Below, one piece after another: positions 54,068 to 61,910 of a stretch of 64,000 nt of DNA (position 1 is the stretch's first letter; each line of letters opens with the position of its first letter). The stretch is from contig OZ243953.1 in the NCBI GenBank assembly GCA_965214475.1, positions 682,001-746,000 on the forward strand, in the 5' to 3' direction. Below the pieces are notes generated by a model that saw nothing but the letters and a program-made list of their open reading frames with translations, was not told where the DNA came from and searched no databases. The position numbers and the translations under genes are program-made. The stretch is from SIRX01 sp965214475 (GTDB lineage: Bacteria > Actinomycetota > Rubrobacteria > Rubrobacterales > Rubrobacteraceae).

Positions 54068-54562
54068 TTGGACTACAACCCGGGCAGTGAGAGTTCCATA
54101 ACAAACGCCCTGGGTAAACTTACCCACGGGGTCTACGTACTCGCCACCCGGCGCGGCCAGGAGACGAGCACCATGACCGCCTCCTGGGTCGCCAAAGCCT
54201 CCGAACGTCCGCCCTGCGTCGCGGTCGCAGTTCGCGAAGACCGCTACACCCACGATCTCATACTGGAGAGCGCGACCTTCGCTTTGAGCGTCCTGCGCGA
54301 AGATCAGGTAGACGTCGCAACCCACTTCAGTGACATCAGCACCGAATACCAAGACAAACTCCGAGGCGTCCCTTACGGACTGACTCCCGGTGGCTCACCG
54401 CACCTGCTCGACTGCGTAGCATATATAGACTGCAAGGTCCTCGACACCGTGCGCGCCGGGGAGCATACGCTCGTTATCGGCGAGGTCACTGCGGGCGAGT
54501 TGTTGGGTGAAGGTTACCCACTACTCTACGACCCAACAGAGTACGAAGGCGCGCTGCGCTAA
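54068..54562 (+). CDS. Flavin reductase domain protein
   Basis: 164-aa split-barrel FMN-binding flavin reductase: LGKLTHGVYVLATRRG, STMTASWVAKASERPPCVAV and FALSVLREDQ. Provides reduced flavin or acts with a partner oxygenase not seen here. TTG start after GGAGAGTC. Its stop directly precedes the ATG of the RidA gene (TAAATG), so the two are coupled. Confidence 0.86.
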   Translation: MDYNPGSESSITNALGKLTHGVYVLATRRGQETSTMTASWVAKASERPPCVAVAVREDRYTHDLILESATFALSVLREDQVDVATHFSDISTEYQDKLRGVPYGLTPGGSPHLLDCVAYIDCKVLDTVRAGEHTLVIGEVTAGELLGEGYPLLYDPTEYEGALR

Positions 54563-55033
54563 ATGGAGCCCAGCCCGACCTCCAGGCTGCGAAAGCTCGG
54601 TTACGAACTTCCGGAGGTGCCGCAACCGGCGGGCTCTTACGTCCCAGCCGTCCGCACGGGTTCCCTGATCTTTACCGCCGGCCAACTACCGTTTGAGGAA
54701 GGCTCCCTACCCTACACCGGTAAGGTCGGTGACTCGGTGAACCTCGAGGACGCACAAGACGCGGCCAAGCTCTGCACCCTGAACGCCCTCGCGGCGGTAG
54801 TGGACGTTACTGGGGAGCTAGACGAAATTTCCCGGATCGTAAAAGTGACCGGCTACGTAGCTTCCGCCAAAGGCTTTACGCGTCAACCAGAGGTTCTGAA
54901 CGGAGCCTCGAGTTTTCTGGGAGAGGTGTTCGGTGATGCGGGTAAACATGCCCGGTCAGCCGTCGGCGTTGCGGAATTGCCGTTGAACTCGCCGGTTGAG
55001 GTTGAGATCGTCATCGCAGTCGGTAACAACTAA
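54563..55033 (+). CDS. RidA/YjgF family protein
   Basis: 156 aa with the RidA fold: YVPAVRTGSLIFTAGQLPFE, NALAAVVDVTGELDEISRIV, VTGYVASAKGF and ARSAVGVAELPLNSPVEVEI, including the conserved arginine of the imine site. RidA proteins hydrolyse reactive enamines/imines released by PLP enzymes. It belongs to the longer subgroup with an extra N-terminus. Coupled to the flavin reductase gene and overlapping the convergent VanW gene by 4 bp. Confidence 0.88.
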   Translation: MEPSPTSRLRKLGYELPEVPQPAGSYVPAVRTGSLIFTAGQLPFEEGSLPYTGKVGDSVNLEDAQDAAKLCTLNALAAVVDVTGELDEISRIVKVTGYVASAKGFTRQPEVLNGASSFLGEVFGDAGKHARSAVGVAELPLNSPVEVEIVIAVGNN

Positions 55034-56796
55034 GGTCTCACAGGCGGCACGTAAACCTCAGACGGTTTGATCGTTTTGCCCTTCTCGTCCGTCAGCGGGT
55101 AGTACACATCCGTGTGCAACTCGCCACTTCGGAGAGTTTGTCCATTCTGGGTGACGGTCTGATAGGTGATCCACTTGGAGGCGTCCGCGCCCATGTAGAG
55201 CGGCTTCGAACGCATATTTACCTTTTTGCCGTTAGGTTTACCGTAGATATCAGCGTAGATATGACCATCGTTGGCAACATACTCCTGAAGCAGCAAATAT
55301 CCGTCGGTGGTGTTCTCGAACTTCATGTCGAGTTCGCCGTTGCCGTAGCCGTCTCCAAACCATACCGTAGCGTCTAGGCCCGGCCGTATGTATGGTAGTT
55401 GGGCGTTGTGTGGGTAGCGTTCCACAACATCGAGTCCGGCAAAATTGGCCGCCATATAAAGGGTAGAGGTGACCTGACAGAGGCCTCCACCATCGGCTTT
55501 AGCCTCCTGACCCTCAATGATCACTTTGGTGCTGTTGTAGTCGAGCCCCATCACATTATCGTTCATCGAGAAGATCTCACCAGGGGCCACCAGTGTTCCG
55601 TTGATCGCGTTCGAGGCAATCTGCAAGTTCTCTTTACGCTGTTGACCGGGATCGTCCACTATTCCGTAGTTGGTCCTGTAGCTACCCATCAGATCCGTCG
55701 GCATAAGATCGCTGGCTTCGGCGGTTGTAAGCTCGGGTTCCGTGGTCACTACTGGCACCTGATACTCACGCTGGCCCTCGAAAACGCCCTGCTCGATAGC
55801 GCCTAGAAATTTCTGGCCCTCGATGCTCTGACCCGTCTGACCCGGGATCACAGAGATCTCGGTTCCACTCACATCGTAATCCGCCTCTTGAGCCTTTACC
55901 GTAAGCGCCCCATACACGTTCCCGAGTCGCTCTTCGAGCCGCTCGCGGTTCACCACCGTCTCTAGCTTGCCGTCTTTCTGGTTGACGTCCAACGTCGAAC
56001 CCAGGTCGGCCGGTGAGAGCGTCCACTGCTGTCCCTCAGCCGAAAGCACTATCTGTCCGGACGTAGCCTCTTTCGCCTTCTCAGCGGCCGGTTTTGCCTC
56101 CGCAGTCGTAATTTCAGGCTCTAACGGTTTACCGGCTATCTCTACATTGCCCGTCATATCGTCGACGGCGCTATTGACGTTCTTCATAGTCGCCGGAACG
56201 TTCACCTTGTAGCCCTCCGAGGAGTCCGAAGTCTGAACCTCAGAGCCGTATATTTCCACTGCCGCCTCTACAGGCGCCTCATTGAGCCTCTCCGCAAGGT
56301 TCTTCACTTTCACCCTGGCGACCTCGGGTTGGTAGTCCACCTCGGGCTCTATTTGAACTGCGCCGTAGACACCCTGCGCCCGCTCTTTCAAACGATCCAG
56401 TATCGAACCCCGACGCCCCACCGAATATGCTTCATCGACCGTGGAAGCGACATCGAAGTCAACGCCCATCTCATCAGCGCTAAACTCGAAGTTCTCCGGT
56501 CCCGAAAACTCGAACTGTTTAAGCGCCCCCGTGGTCCGCTCTTCGACGGCTTCACGGGCCTCTGCGGGAGTCTTCCCCCCAAGTGACACCGTGCCAGCTT
56601 CGACGCCCCAGTAGATCTTTCCAGAGTTCAAACCATAGTCAGCCGCCACCAGCACGGCAATTACCGCGCAAATGATGATGATAGGACCCGCGATCCTCCA
56701 CCCGCTGCGACGCTTACTGCCACGACGGAAATCGCCATCTAATAATTCTCTCAGGTCGTCGTTCCCAGAGGTTCTACCAAGGTTTTTGATGCCCAA
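55030..56796 (-). CDS. VanW-family protein with two PG_binding_4 domains
   Basis: 588 aa. One N-terminal transmembrane helix (about residues 33-55), two peptidoglycan-binding-4-type domains (about 75-190 and 205-350; repeated KTPAEAREAVEE, GTEISVIPGQTGQSI patterns), then a VanW domain (NLQIASNAINGTLVAPGEIF, ADGGGLCQVTSTLYMAANFA, ERYPHNAQLPYI) and a short G5-like ending. Probably a cell-wall-associated protein facing outward. Start is TTG at 56796 with only a distant Shine-Dalgarno sequence; a 17-bp palindrome lies 24 bp upstream. Confidence 0.85.
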   Translation of the reverse strand: MGIKNLGRTSGNDDLRELLDGDFRRGSKRRSGWRIAGPIIIICAVIAVLVAADYGLNSGKIYWGVEAGTVSLGGKTPAEAREAVEERTTGALKQFEFSGPENFEFSADEMGVDFDVASTVDEAYSVGRRGSILDRLKERAQGVYGAVQIEPEVDYQPEVARVKVKNLAERLNEAPVEAAVEIYGSEVQTSDSSEGYKVNVPATMKNVNSAVDDMTGNVEIAGKPLEPEITTAEAKPAAEKAKEATSGQIVLSAEGQQWTLSPADLGSTLDVNQKDGKLETVVNRERLEERLGNVYGALTVKAQEADYDVSGTEISVIPGQTGQSIEGQKFLGAIEQGVFEGQREYQVPVVTTEPELTTAEASDLMPTDLMGSYRTNYGIVDDPGQQRKENLQIASNAINGTLVAPGEIFSMNDNVMGLDYNSTKVIIEGQEAKADGGGLCQVTSTLYMAANFAGLDVVERYPHNAQLPYIRPGLDATVWFGDGYGNGELDMKFENTTDGYLLLQEYVANDGHIYADIYGKPNGKKVNMRSKPLYMGADASKWITYQTVTQNGQTLRSGELHTDVYYPLTDEKGKTIKPSEVYVPPVRP

Positions 56797-56819
56797 ATTA
56801 GCCCGTTTCTCCGCGTACT

Positions 56820-56836
56820 GTACTCAACCTGAGTAC
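56820..56836. promoter_or_regulatory. Palindromic site GTACTCA-ACC-TGAGTAC upstream of the VanW gene
   Basis: A perfect 7-bp-arm palindrome centred 32 bp before the VanW start. It is followed at 56836-56845 by a related half-site (CATTGAGTGC). Typical dimensions for a dimeric repressor, but no known consensus is matched with confidence. The rest of the 56797-57094 gap holds no gene. Confidence 0.45.
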
Positions 56837-57044
56837 ATTGAGTGCGTCTGACTCCTTCTAGAGCCTTGCATTTCCTTGCAAAACTTAACACGCCGCCACA
56901 GACCGCGCCAACTTTCTGCCATGTTTTCTTATAGCCTGTACCTGTACCACAAATATACGCTAAAGCTGCAGTCGAAGTTGATGCTTCGAAGTTGCAATTC
57001 TCTTCGAGGTGACTCTCTCTTAGGGTCATTTGAGAACCGTGCAG

Positions 57045-57050
57045 TATAAT
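57045..57050 (+). promoter_or_regulatory. -10 element for the glutaredoxin gene
   Basis: A perfect TATAAT, 44 bp before the GTG start. The -35 region is weak. A 9-bp direct repeat TCGAAGTTG at 56972 and 56986 (period 14) lies further upstream and could be an activator site. Confidence 0.5.
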
Positions 57051-57094
57051 GATCGACACACTACCTGTTGCAAATCCGATCTGTAAGGAGTGCT

Positions 57095-57346
57095 GTGGAA
57101 GCCGTTCAAAGCAACACGGAGAACATAAAATTCTACACGGGCAACTACTGCCCGTATTGCAGAAGAGTGAAGAAGGAGTTGGAAAGATTTGGGCTCGAAT
57201 ACGAAACGGTCAACGCAGACGATGATGGCCGGGTGGAAGTGATGGAGCTCTCCGGGCAGCGGGCGATACCCATTATGACCATCGGGGATGAGGTGCTCGT
57301 AGACTCGACCTACATAATCCGCGAGCTTCGTAGGCGCTATGCCTGA
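57095..57346 (+). CDS. Glutaredoxin-like protein
   Basis: 83-aa thioredoxin-fold redox protein with the active site CPYC (in FYTGNYCPYCRRVKKELERF), the cis-proline loop in RAIPIMTIGDEVLVDS, and the usual length for a glutaredoxin or mycoredoxin. An AAGGAG lies 4 bases before the GTG at 57095, preferred over the longer frame at 57068. CPYC is the classical dithiol motif. Overlaps the convergent gene at 57337 by 10 bp. Confidence 0.88.
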   Translation: MEAVQSNTENIKFYTGNYCPYCRRVKKELERFGLEYETVNADDDGRVEVMELSGQRAIPIMTIGDEVLVDSTYIIRELRRRYA

Positions 57347-58203
57347 TCCGGGAGCCCTGAACCAGGGCTAACCGCACCCAGTTCCTGAAGGACGTAGCGG
57401 GCATAGTAGGATATAGAATCTTCGGGCCCGTTGTCTAGAAAAGCCCGGGCTTTGCCGATCGGGTCCAGAACGAATTCATCCACCTCTAGAACGAGGTTCT
57501 CGCCCCAACCTTTGGAGTTGGTCCAGGAGCCCGCTAGGTTGCTGTTATGAAGGATGACCTCCCCGAGGTAGCAACCTAGTGCCACAACCAGGACATGGAG
57601 TATCGGTGGCTCATCACGGGGCCAGTCGGGGTCTGGAGCGTCTTTGAGCGAAGCAGTAAGAAGCTCCTCGACGAGAGGCAGTGAGTCCTGACTGTAATCC
57701 AGTCTGGTATCCCACTGCCGGAGCGCCGTCCGAATGAATTCTTCGGTAAGCTCCGCGGGCTTTCCGGGTCTTCTACCGTAGAGGTTTATCTGGAAGAGGG
57801 CCGCAGGGGTCTTGCCGAAAAAGAAATCTACCTGCTCCGGGGCAGAATAGGCTGTCAGAAGGCCCAGGCCGGCTTCAGCGTACTGTGAACGTCGGAGCAC
57901 GGCGGCTGAGTTCAGGGCTTTGTCCACGGTGGATTTCGTCCAACGCCGGGTTTCTATCTCTACGAAAAAGTCTTGCTGCTGCCATTTCAGGTGTATGGGA
58001 AAAACGGCCCGGCCACGGTCGGTCGATATCTCCTTGAAAAGTTCTACTACCTCAGCGCCGCGGCGCTCCAGCTCGGCCGCTACTTCGAGTATTGTTGCCG
58101 GGCGTTCGGCGTCGGGCTCTATGTGAATCGGCCCGTGCCGGGCTTCGCGAACCTCGTCCGGTTTCTCCTGGGGGTTGGCGCGTCCCTCTTTCCTCCAGAA
58201 CAT
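57337..58203 (-). CDS. Protein of unknown function (288 aa)
   Basis: Not recognised. An N-terminal charged region leads to an alpha/beta domain (about 60-130, VFPIHLKWQQQDFFVEIETR, LNSAAVLRRSQYAEAGLGL). The C-terminal domain (200-275) contains ILHVLVVALGCYLGEVILHN and EVDEFVLDPIGKARAFLDNG, which looks like a conserved unit of a DUF family I cannot name. No signal peptide or membrane helix is convincing. Soluble. Convergent with glutaredoxin and divergent from the phosphatase gene at 58303. Confidence 0.68.
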   Translation of the reverse strand: MFWRKEGRANPQEKPDEVREARHGPIHIEPDAERPATILEVAAELERRGAEVVELFKEISTDRGRAVFPIHLKWQQQDFFVEIETRRWTKSTVDKALNSAAVLRRSQYAEAGLGLLTAYSAPEQVDFFFGKTPAALFQINLYGRRPGKPAELTEEFIRTALRQWDTRLDYSQDSLPLVEELLTASLKDAPDPDWPRDEPPILHVLVVALGCYLGEVILHNSNLAGSWTNSKGWGENLVLEVDEFVLDPIGKARAFLDNGPEDSISYYARYVLQELGAVSPGSGLPDQA

Positions 58204-58302
58204 CCGGTCAAAACTCCTGAACTTAGAGCCCTCTTACAACATATCGATTCTAGCATTCACCACAATTTGTCGAAAGCGTCCCTATACTCTAAGCTTAACG
58301 CC

Positions 58303-58959
58303 ATGCCAAAGAGACAAGAGTTGATTTTGATCCGACACGGACAGTCTACGGCGAACGCAGCTGGCATCTGGCAAGGTCGTCTAGATTTTCCACTATCGGA
58401 CACCGGCCGAGAGCAGGCCATCCAGGCTGGCAGGGCACTGGCCGCCGAGAAGTTCGACGCACTGTACGCGAGCCCGCTCTCCAGGGCCTACGAGACAGCG
58501 AAACTGATAGCTCGCGAGGCCGGCTTCAGCGGAGAGGTGACTGTGAGTCCGGGCCTTGTAGAGCGGGCCGGCGGCTTATTGGAGGGGACGACGAGAGAAG
58601 AACGGGAATCTCGCATACCGGAACTCGTGCAAAAGCTTTCTACCTTGCCGGAGGAGGAGCGTTGGTCGGTCGTGGGCGCCGAGACCGATGAGGAAGTGCT
58701 GGAGCGTTTCAACGGGGCGATGTCCGGGATTCGCACCCGTTACGGCGCCGGCAGTCGAGTCGTTGTGGTCTCACACGGCGGGTCTATGAGAGCTTTTCTG
58801 AGACATCTACTCGGGCCAAAGATACTCTCTGACTCACAGCGGACGCCGAATGCCTCCATAACGCGCATTAGCTGGGAGTCAGATGATTCGGACCCGCGAC
58901 TAGCCGAGTTGGCCTCAACGAATCATATGCCCCGGTCGACAAACACTTCGGCAGAGTAA
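58303..58959 (+). CDS. Histidine phosphatase (phosphoglycerate-mutase-like) family
   Basis: 218 aa. Catalytic LILIRHGQSTANAAGIWQGR with the phospho-accepting histidine, LDFPLSDTGREQAIQAGR, YASPLSRAYETAKLIA, an ER-type acid (LVERAGGLLEGTTREE) and VVVVSHGGSMRAFLRHLL with the second histidine. Probably a broad-specificity phosphatase rather than a glycolytic mutase. Start ATG at 58303 with a TATACT hexamer 15-20 bp upstream, so the mRNA leader is very short; the longer in-frame ORF upstream is antisense to another gene and is rejected. Confidence 0.86.
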   Translation: MPKRQELILIRHGQSTANAAGIWQGRLDFPLSDTGREQAIQAGRALAAEKFDALYASPLSRAYETAKLIAREAGFSGEVTVSPGLVERAGGLLEGTTREERESRIPELVQKLSTLPEEERWSVVGAETDEEVLERFNGAMSGIRTRYGAGSRVVVVSHGGSMRAFLRHLLGPKILSDSQRTPNASITRISWESDDSDPRLAELASTNHMPRSTNTSAE

Positions 58960-59036
58960 GCTACCCTCTGCAAAATGCTATAGGGGAGCTACGAGTTTCT
59001 AGCTTCTCAGAATTGAGATCCCGGCCCATAAAGGGC

Positions 59037-59714
59037 CTATTTCATACTCCGTACACTGCGGGCGTTCGGGCCTCGGTCATTCTGGCCGACTTCGTACTCC
59101 ACCTGGTCATTTGGTTCGAGATCCGAAGGTTTTCCTTCTATCTCGGAGTGGTGAACGAAGAGATCTTCGCCGGTCGGCCGCACCAAGAAACCATAGCCTT
59201 TGTCAGGGTCAAACCATTTTACGCGGCCCTGTTCCCGTGAACCGTCCTGTTGCGGCGGCCTATCTTGTGTCGCTGTCTCCTGTGACACTGAGGCCTGTGG
59301 GACTGGGGCCACAATGGGCATTTGAAAAGACGAACTCGCTCCGTTTCCGTCCTCGTAGCTCTCTGCGCGGCGATCAATCTCCAAAACTATGGAGTCTTCG
59401 GCGACCTTGACCACGACGGACTCGACATTAGACCAATGTTCTTTCCAGATGGGGTCTTCGGATATCGACGGGTCGAACCACATGCCCCAGCCGTCGCGCT
59501 CCCCGTGGTCGAGGACGCCCTCGAACAGGCTCTCCGGCTCACTTCGGCCTCGTTCCCTACGGTATATATCATTGCGAGACCTGAAAGACTGCACCGAAGA
59601 AGCACTGGTGCCTAAAGCATCGGCGATCCATTCATCCGCCTTGCCCTCATCTACCCACTCGCGGATCTCGCTCATGTGCGGTTTCAACGCTATGCGCTTT
59701 TTAGAATCTACCAT
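59037..59714 (-). CDS. Cold-shock-domain protein with N-terminal HTH-like region
   Basis: About 225 aa. The C-terminal 65 residues are a complete cold-shock domain (GRVKWFDPDKGYGFLVRPTG, DLFVHHSEIEG), with RNP-1-like KGYGFL and RNP-2-like DLFVHH. The N-terminal 60 residues contain SEIREWVDEGKADEWIADALG followed by TSASSVQSFRSRND, which resembles a helix-turn-helix. A middle region is rich in Ser, Pro and Gln. Typical cold-shock proteins are about 70 aa, so this is a fusion. ATG at 59714 is preferred to an upstream start at 59780. Nucleic-acid binding by both ends is inference. Confidence 0.78.
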   Translation of the reverse strand: MVDSKKRIALKPHMSEIREWVDEGKADEWIADALGTSASSVQSFRSRNDIYRRERGRSEPESLFEGVLDHGERDGWGMWFDPSISEDPIWKEHWSNVESVVVKVAEDSIVLEIDRRAESYEDGNGASSSFQMPIVAPVPQASVSQETATQDRPPQQDGSREQGRVKWFDPDKGYGFLVRPTGEDLFVHHSEIEGKPSDLEPNDQVEYEVGQNDRGPNARSVRSMK

Positions 59715-59859
59715 ATTCGCCGCCTGTTCCTGGTTATTTGTGTATCTGAAACCTTGTGTAATCCGTTTTGTTATTCCCAAGTAAGTGTTTTGTTAACCTC
59801 GCTTGCATGCATTCTACCATTTGTCCCGGTCAATAGAAACACCTGTCCAGCGGGCTATG

Positions 59860-60816
59860 CTATTCGCGTTCGGTGTTCCCCGGCGCATCTTCAGCACCGC
59901 TTTCGGGCGAAGCGGGCGGCTCGACCGAGGCTTCTTGTTCTACTCCGGGAGCCTCTTTTGCCTGCGGGTCCTGCACCCGGCTCGGCTCTTCGCCTTTTGT
60001 CGGATCCTCGCGGGCCACCCGGCGCGCCTCTTGATCCTCACCGCTGGGTTCCGGAGTCTCTTCGGTTTCTAACACCGACTCTTCATCTTGCTCTTCGGAC
60101 TCTTGTGGGGGCTCGGGGAAGTCCGTCAGTCCTTCGCGAGCAATGTCTTCTAGCACCACTGCGACTATGGGGGCGGGAAGACCGAGGTGAATAGAAAGGT
60201 TCTCGGCCTGGGCCAAAACCTCGTATTCGTCGTTGGTTTCGTTGAAGCCTAGTGCTTCCAACGCCCGCGACACTTCTTCGGTGGGCACGAGGGTGTTGCC
60301 GCCGGCGGCAACCCGAAGATATTGCACGAGCGGGAGATCCAAGCCCCCTACCACTCCTACAACGGGTTCAGTTTCGTAGATGCGCCGCCGAATAAAGAGC
60401 CGGGTGTCATGAGAGTCGGCCCAGCGCTTCAGCACCTCCCGCTCGTTGACGTAGTTGTACTGGGCGACTCGGTGCTGGAACTGCCCAAGCAATCGTCCCG
60501 TCATTACCCGGAGGTCGTCTTCACCAAAGAACCACTCGTTACCCTGGACGTTCATTATCCCACTGACGCGCGGAATGGTAAGCTGGTCCTCATCGTCCTC
60601 GAACTCCACCTGGAATTTACGGACTAGCTCCCGGATCTCTTTCAGAGGGCGCCCGCTCTTTACGAGGGCGGACTCGTAGATGACGAACGCTGCCTCTCCT
60701 CTCCCCTGGTCGAGCTCATCCACCCTTTGCGCAGCCCTCTCCAACCGGCGCTCGTAATCCTCCAGGTTACGTATCTTCCAGGCAGACTCGGCAGTCTTGT
60801 CTAAAAGTTTCACCAT
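59860..60816 (-). CDS. Protein of unknown function with acidic C-terminal tail (318 aa)
   Basis: I do not recognise the family. Residues 1-220 look folded and mostly helical: KLLDKTAESAWKIRNLEDYE, VQGNEWFFGEDDLRVMTGRL, RRRIYETEPVVGVVGGLDLP. Residues 230-318 are a low-complexity Glu/Pro/Ser/Asp-rich, negatively charged tail. No membrane helix. It lies 38 bp after the membrane-protein gene at 60855 on the same strand and may share its transcript; its own stop is followed by about 80 bp of intergenic sequence. Confidence 0.65.
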   Translation of the reverse strand: MVKLLDKTAESAWKIRNLEDYERRLERAAQRVDELDQGRGEAAFVIYESALVKSGRPLKEIRELVRKFQVEFEDDEDQLTIPRVSGIMNVQGNEWFFGEDDLRVMTGRLLGQFQHRVAQYNYVNEREVLKRWADSHDTRLFIRRRIYETEPVVGVVGGLDLPLVQYLRVAAGGNTLVPTEEVSRALEALGFNETNDEYEVLAQAENLSIHLGLPAPIVAVVLEDIAREGLTDFPEPPQESEEQDEESVLETEETPEPSGEDQEARRVAREDPTKGEEPSRVQDPQAKEAPGVEQEASVEPPASPESGAEDAPGNTERE

Positions 60817-60854
60817 AAAAACTCCTGACTACTCTATAAACTTGCTTATCGTCT

Positions 60855-61667
60855 TCAATATACAGCATCTCCACTACGGCCTGACCTACCAGGACGCCCT
60901 GAGCCATTAGGAGCCTTCCTGCCGGAACGACCTCGGGGCGCCAAGCCCACAAAATAAGCGCCCAGAAAGAAACATCCGAAGGCAAGGCTCCCTATGGGAG
61001 CGGGATGACCGAAGGTCAACAACACCGCCGACAGCGACAGGAAGATCAGCGGCAGCAGTGGAGCCCTCCCGGAAAGACCTAACACAGCCACCAAAGCGGC
61101 GACCACGAGCACGCCCACGATGCCGGGTAGATCATCATACGAAAACTGGAATACGGGCAACAGAAGCGTCGCCAGCGCCAGCAAGCCAAAGGCCGGCAGC
61201 GAACGAATCGTGCGAGATAGAACGATGACCGCTGACATGACGGCCACAAACCACCCGATCTCCCCAAGTATTTTGAGAAACGCGAAGTCACCGATCTCAG
61301 CCGTCTCGAACAGAGCCTGGGTCGCCGCCTCGAAGCCGGGAAGTTGCTCCTCCGAAGCATCGTTAGCACTCTTGACGAGGATACCCGGGGCTATCCCGGC
61401 CAAGACATCGAAAGCCACATAGAACAAAGCAAAAATCCCGGCGGAGACCCTGCAGATCGTGGCGCCAAGGCCACTATAACCCTCGACCAGCAGATATATT
61501 GCCATTCCCATCAAGCCGAAGAGTAACAACTGCATCACATGGACTACAAGCCACCGGTTTACCCCCAGCGACAGTGCCTGGTAGACCGTAGGCTCCAAGT
61601 TCCTGGCGTGGAAGAGTTCCAGCAACACCAGTGCCAGCGGCGCACCGAGTAACACCACGCGCCTCAT
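60855..61667 (-). CDS. Membrane protein of unknown function (270 aa)
   Basis: Seven to eight predicted helices, beginning VVLLGAPLALVLLELFHARN. The C-terminal 30 residues are a hydrophilic Gly/Arg/Ser tail (RGRSGRKAPNGSGRPGRSGR). Helix pattern resembles small actinobacterial membrane proteins near the DUF4386 group, but I cannot assign it. The ATG overlaps the stop of the HARE-HTH gene by 4 bp (ATGA), showing translational coupling. Confidence 0.7.
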   Translation of the reverse strand: MRRVVLLGAPLALVLLELFHARNLEPTVYQALSLGVNRWLVVHVMQLLLFGLMGMAIYLLVEGYSGLGATICRVSAGIFALFYVAFDVLAGIAPGILVKSANDASEEQLPGFEAATQALFETAEIGDFAFLKILGEIGWFVAVMSAVIVLSRTIRSLPAFGLLALATLLLPVFQFSYDDLPGIVGVLVVAALVAVLGLSGRAPLLPLIFLSLSAVLLTFGHPAPIGSLAFGCFFLGAYFVGLAPRGRSGRKAPNGSGRPGRSGRSGDAVY

Positions 61668-61900
61668 GTGGTCTCTCCATCGGGACTCTTTAGGCCGTAA
61701 ACCCCGGACGCAGTCTGGGTGAAGTGGCTATCAGGGTTGTCCCGCACGTCCACCGAAAGCCGGGCCCGCATTGTATTATGCGGCGTCTTCCCCGAGCTTT
61801 TCAGGTAGCCGGACTCCAAGGCTATCTCGGTTATGTCCGTGTAGTGAAGAGGGTGACCGATCTCCCGTAGGACCTCCCGTGCGGCGGCTTTGAAGTCCAG
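61664..61900 (-). CDS. HARE-HTH (winged-helix) domain protein, CTG start likely
   Basis: 78 codons starting CTG at 61900: LDFKAAAREVLREIGHPLHY, then TDITEIALESGYLKSSGKTP, HNTMRARLSVDVRDN and FTQTASGVYGLKS. This is a HARE-HTH domain, the winged helix shared by RpoE (delta) and chromatin and restriction proteins. It spans the full domain. The frame has no ATG, GTG or TTG between an upstream stop inside pheA and the domain, and an AGAGGG lies just before the CTG. The stop overlaps the following membrane gene by ATGA. It lies 10 bp after pheA. Either CTG initiates or ribosomes re-enter from pheA; a frameshifted pheA fusion is a less likely option. Confidence 0.72.
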   Translation of the reverse strand: MDFKAAAREVLREIGHPLHYTDITEIALESGYLKSSGKTPHNTMRARLSVDVRDNPDSHFTQTASGVYGLKSPDGETT

Positions 61901-61910
61901 GGCGTGCCCT

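Noticed and set aside
57973..58302. N-terminal extension of the phosphatase ORF
   Set aside because: It is antisense to the 57337-58203 gene and lacks family similarity; the ATG at 58303 starts the conserved RHGQ domain directly.
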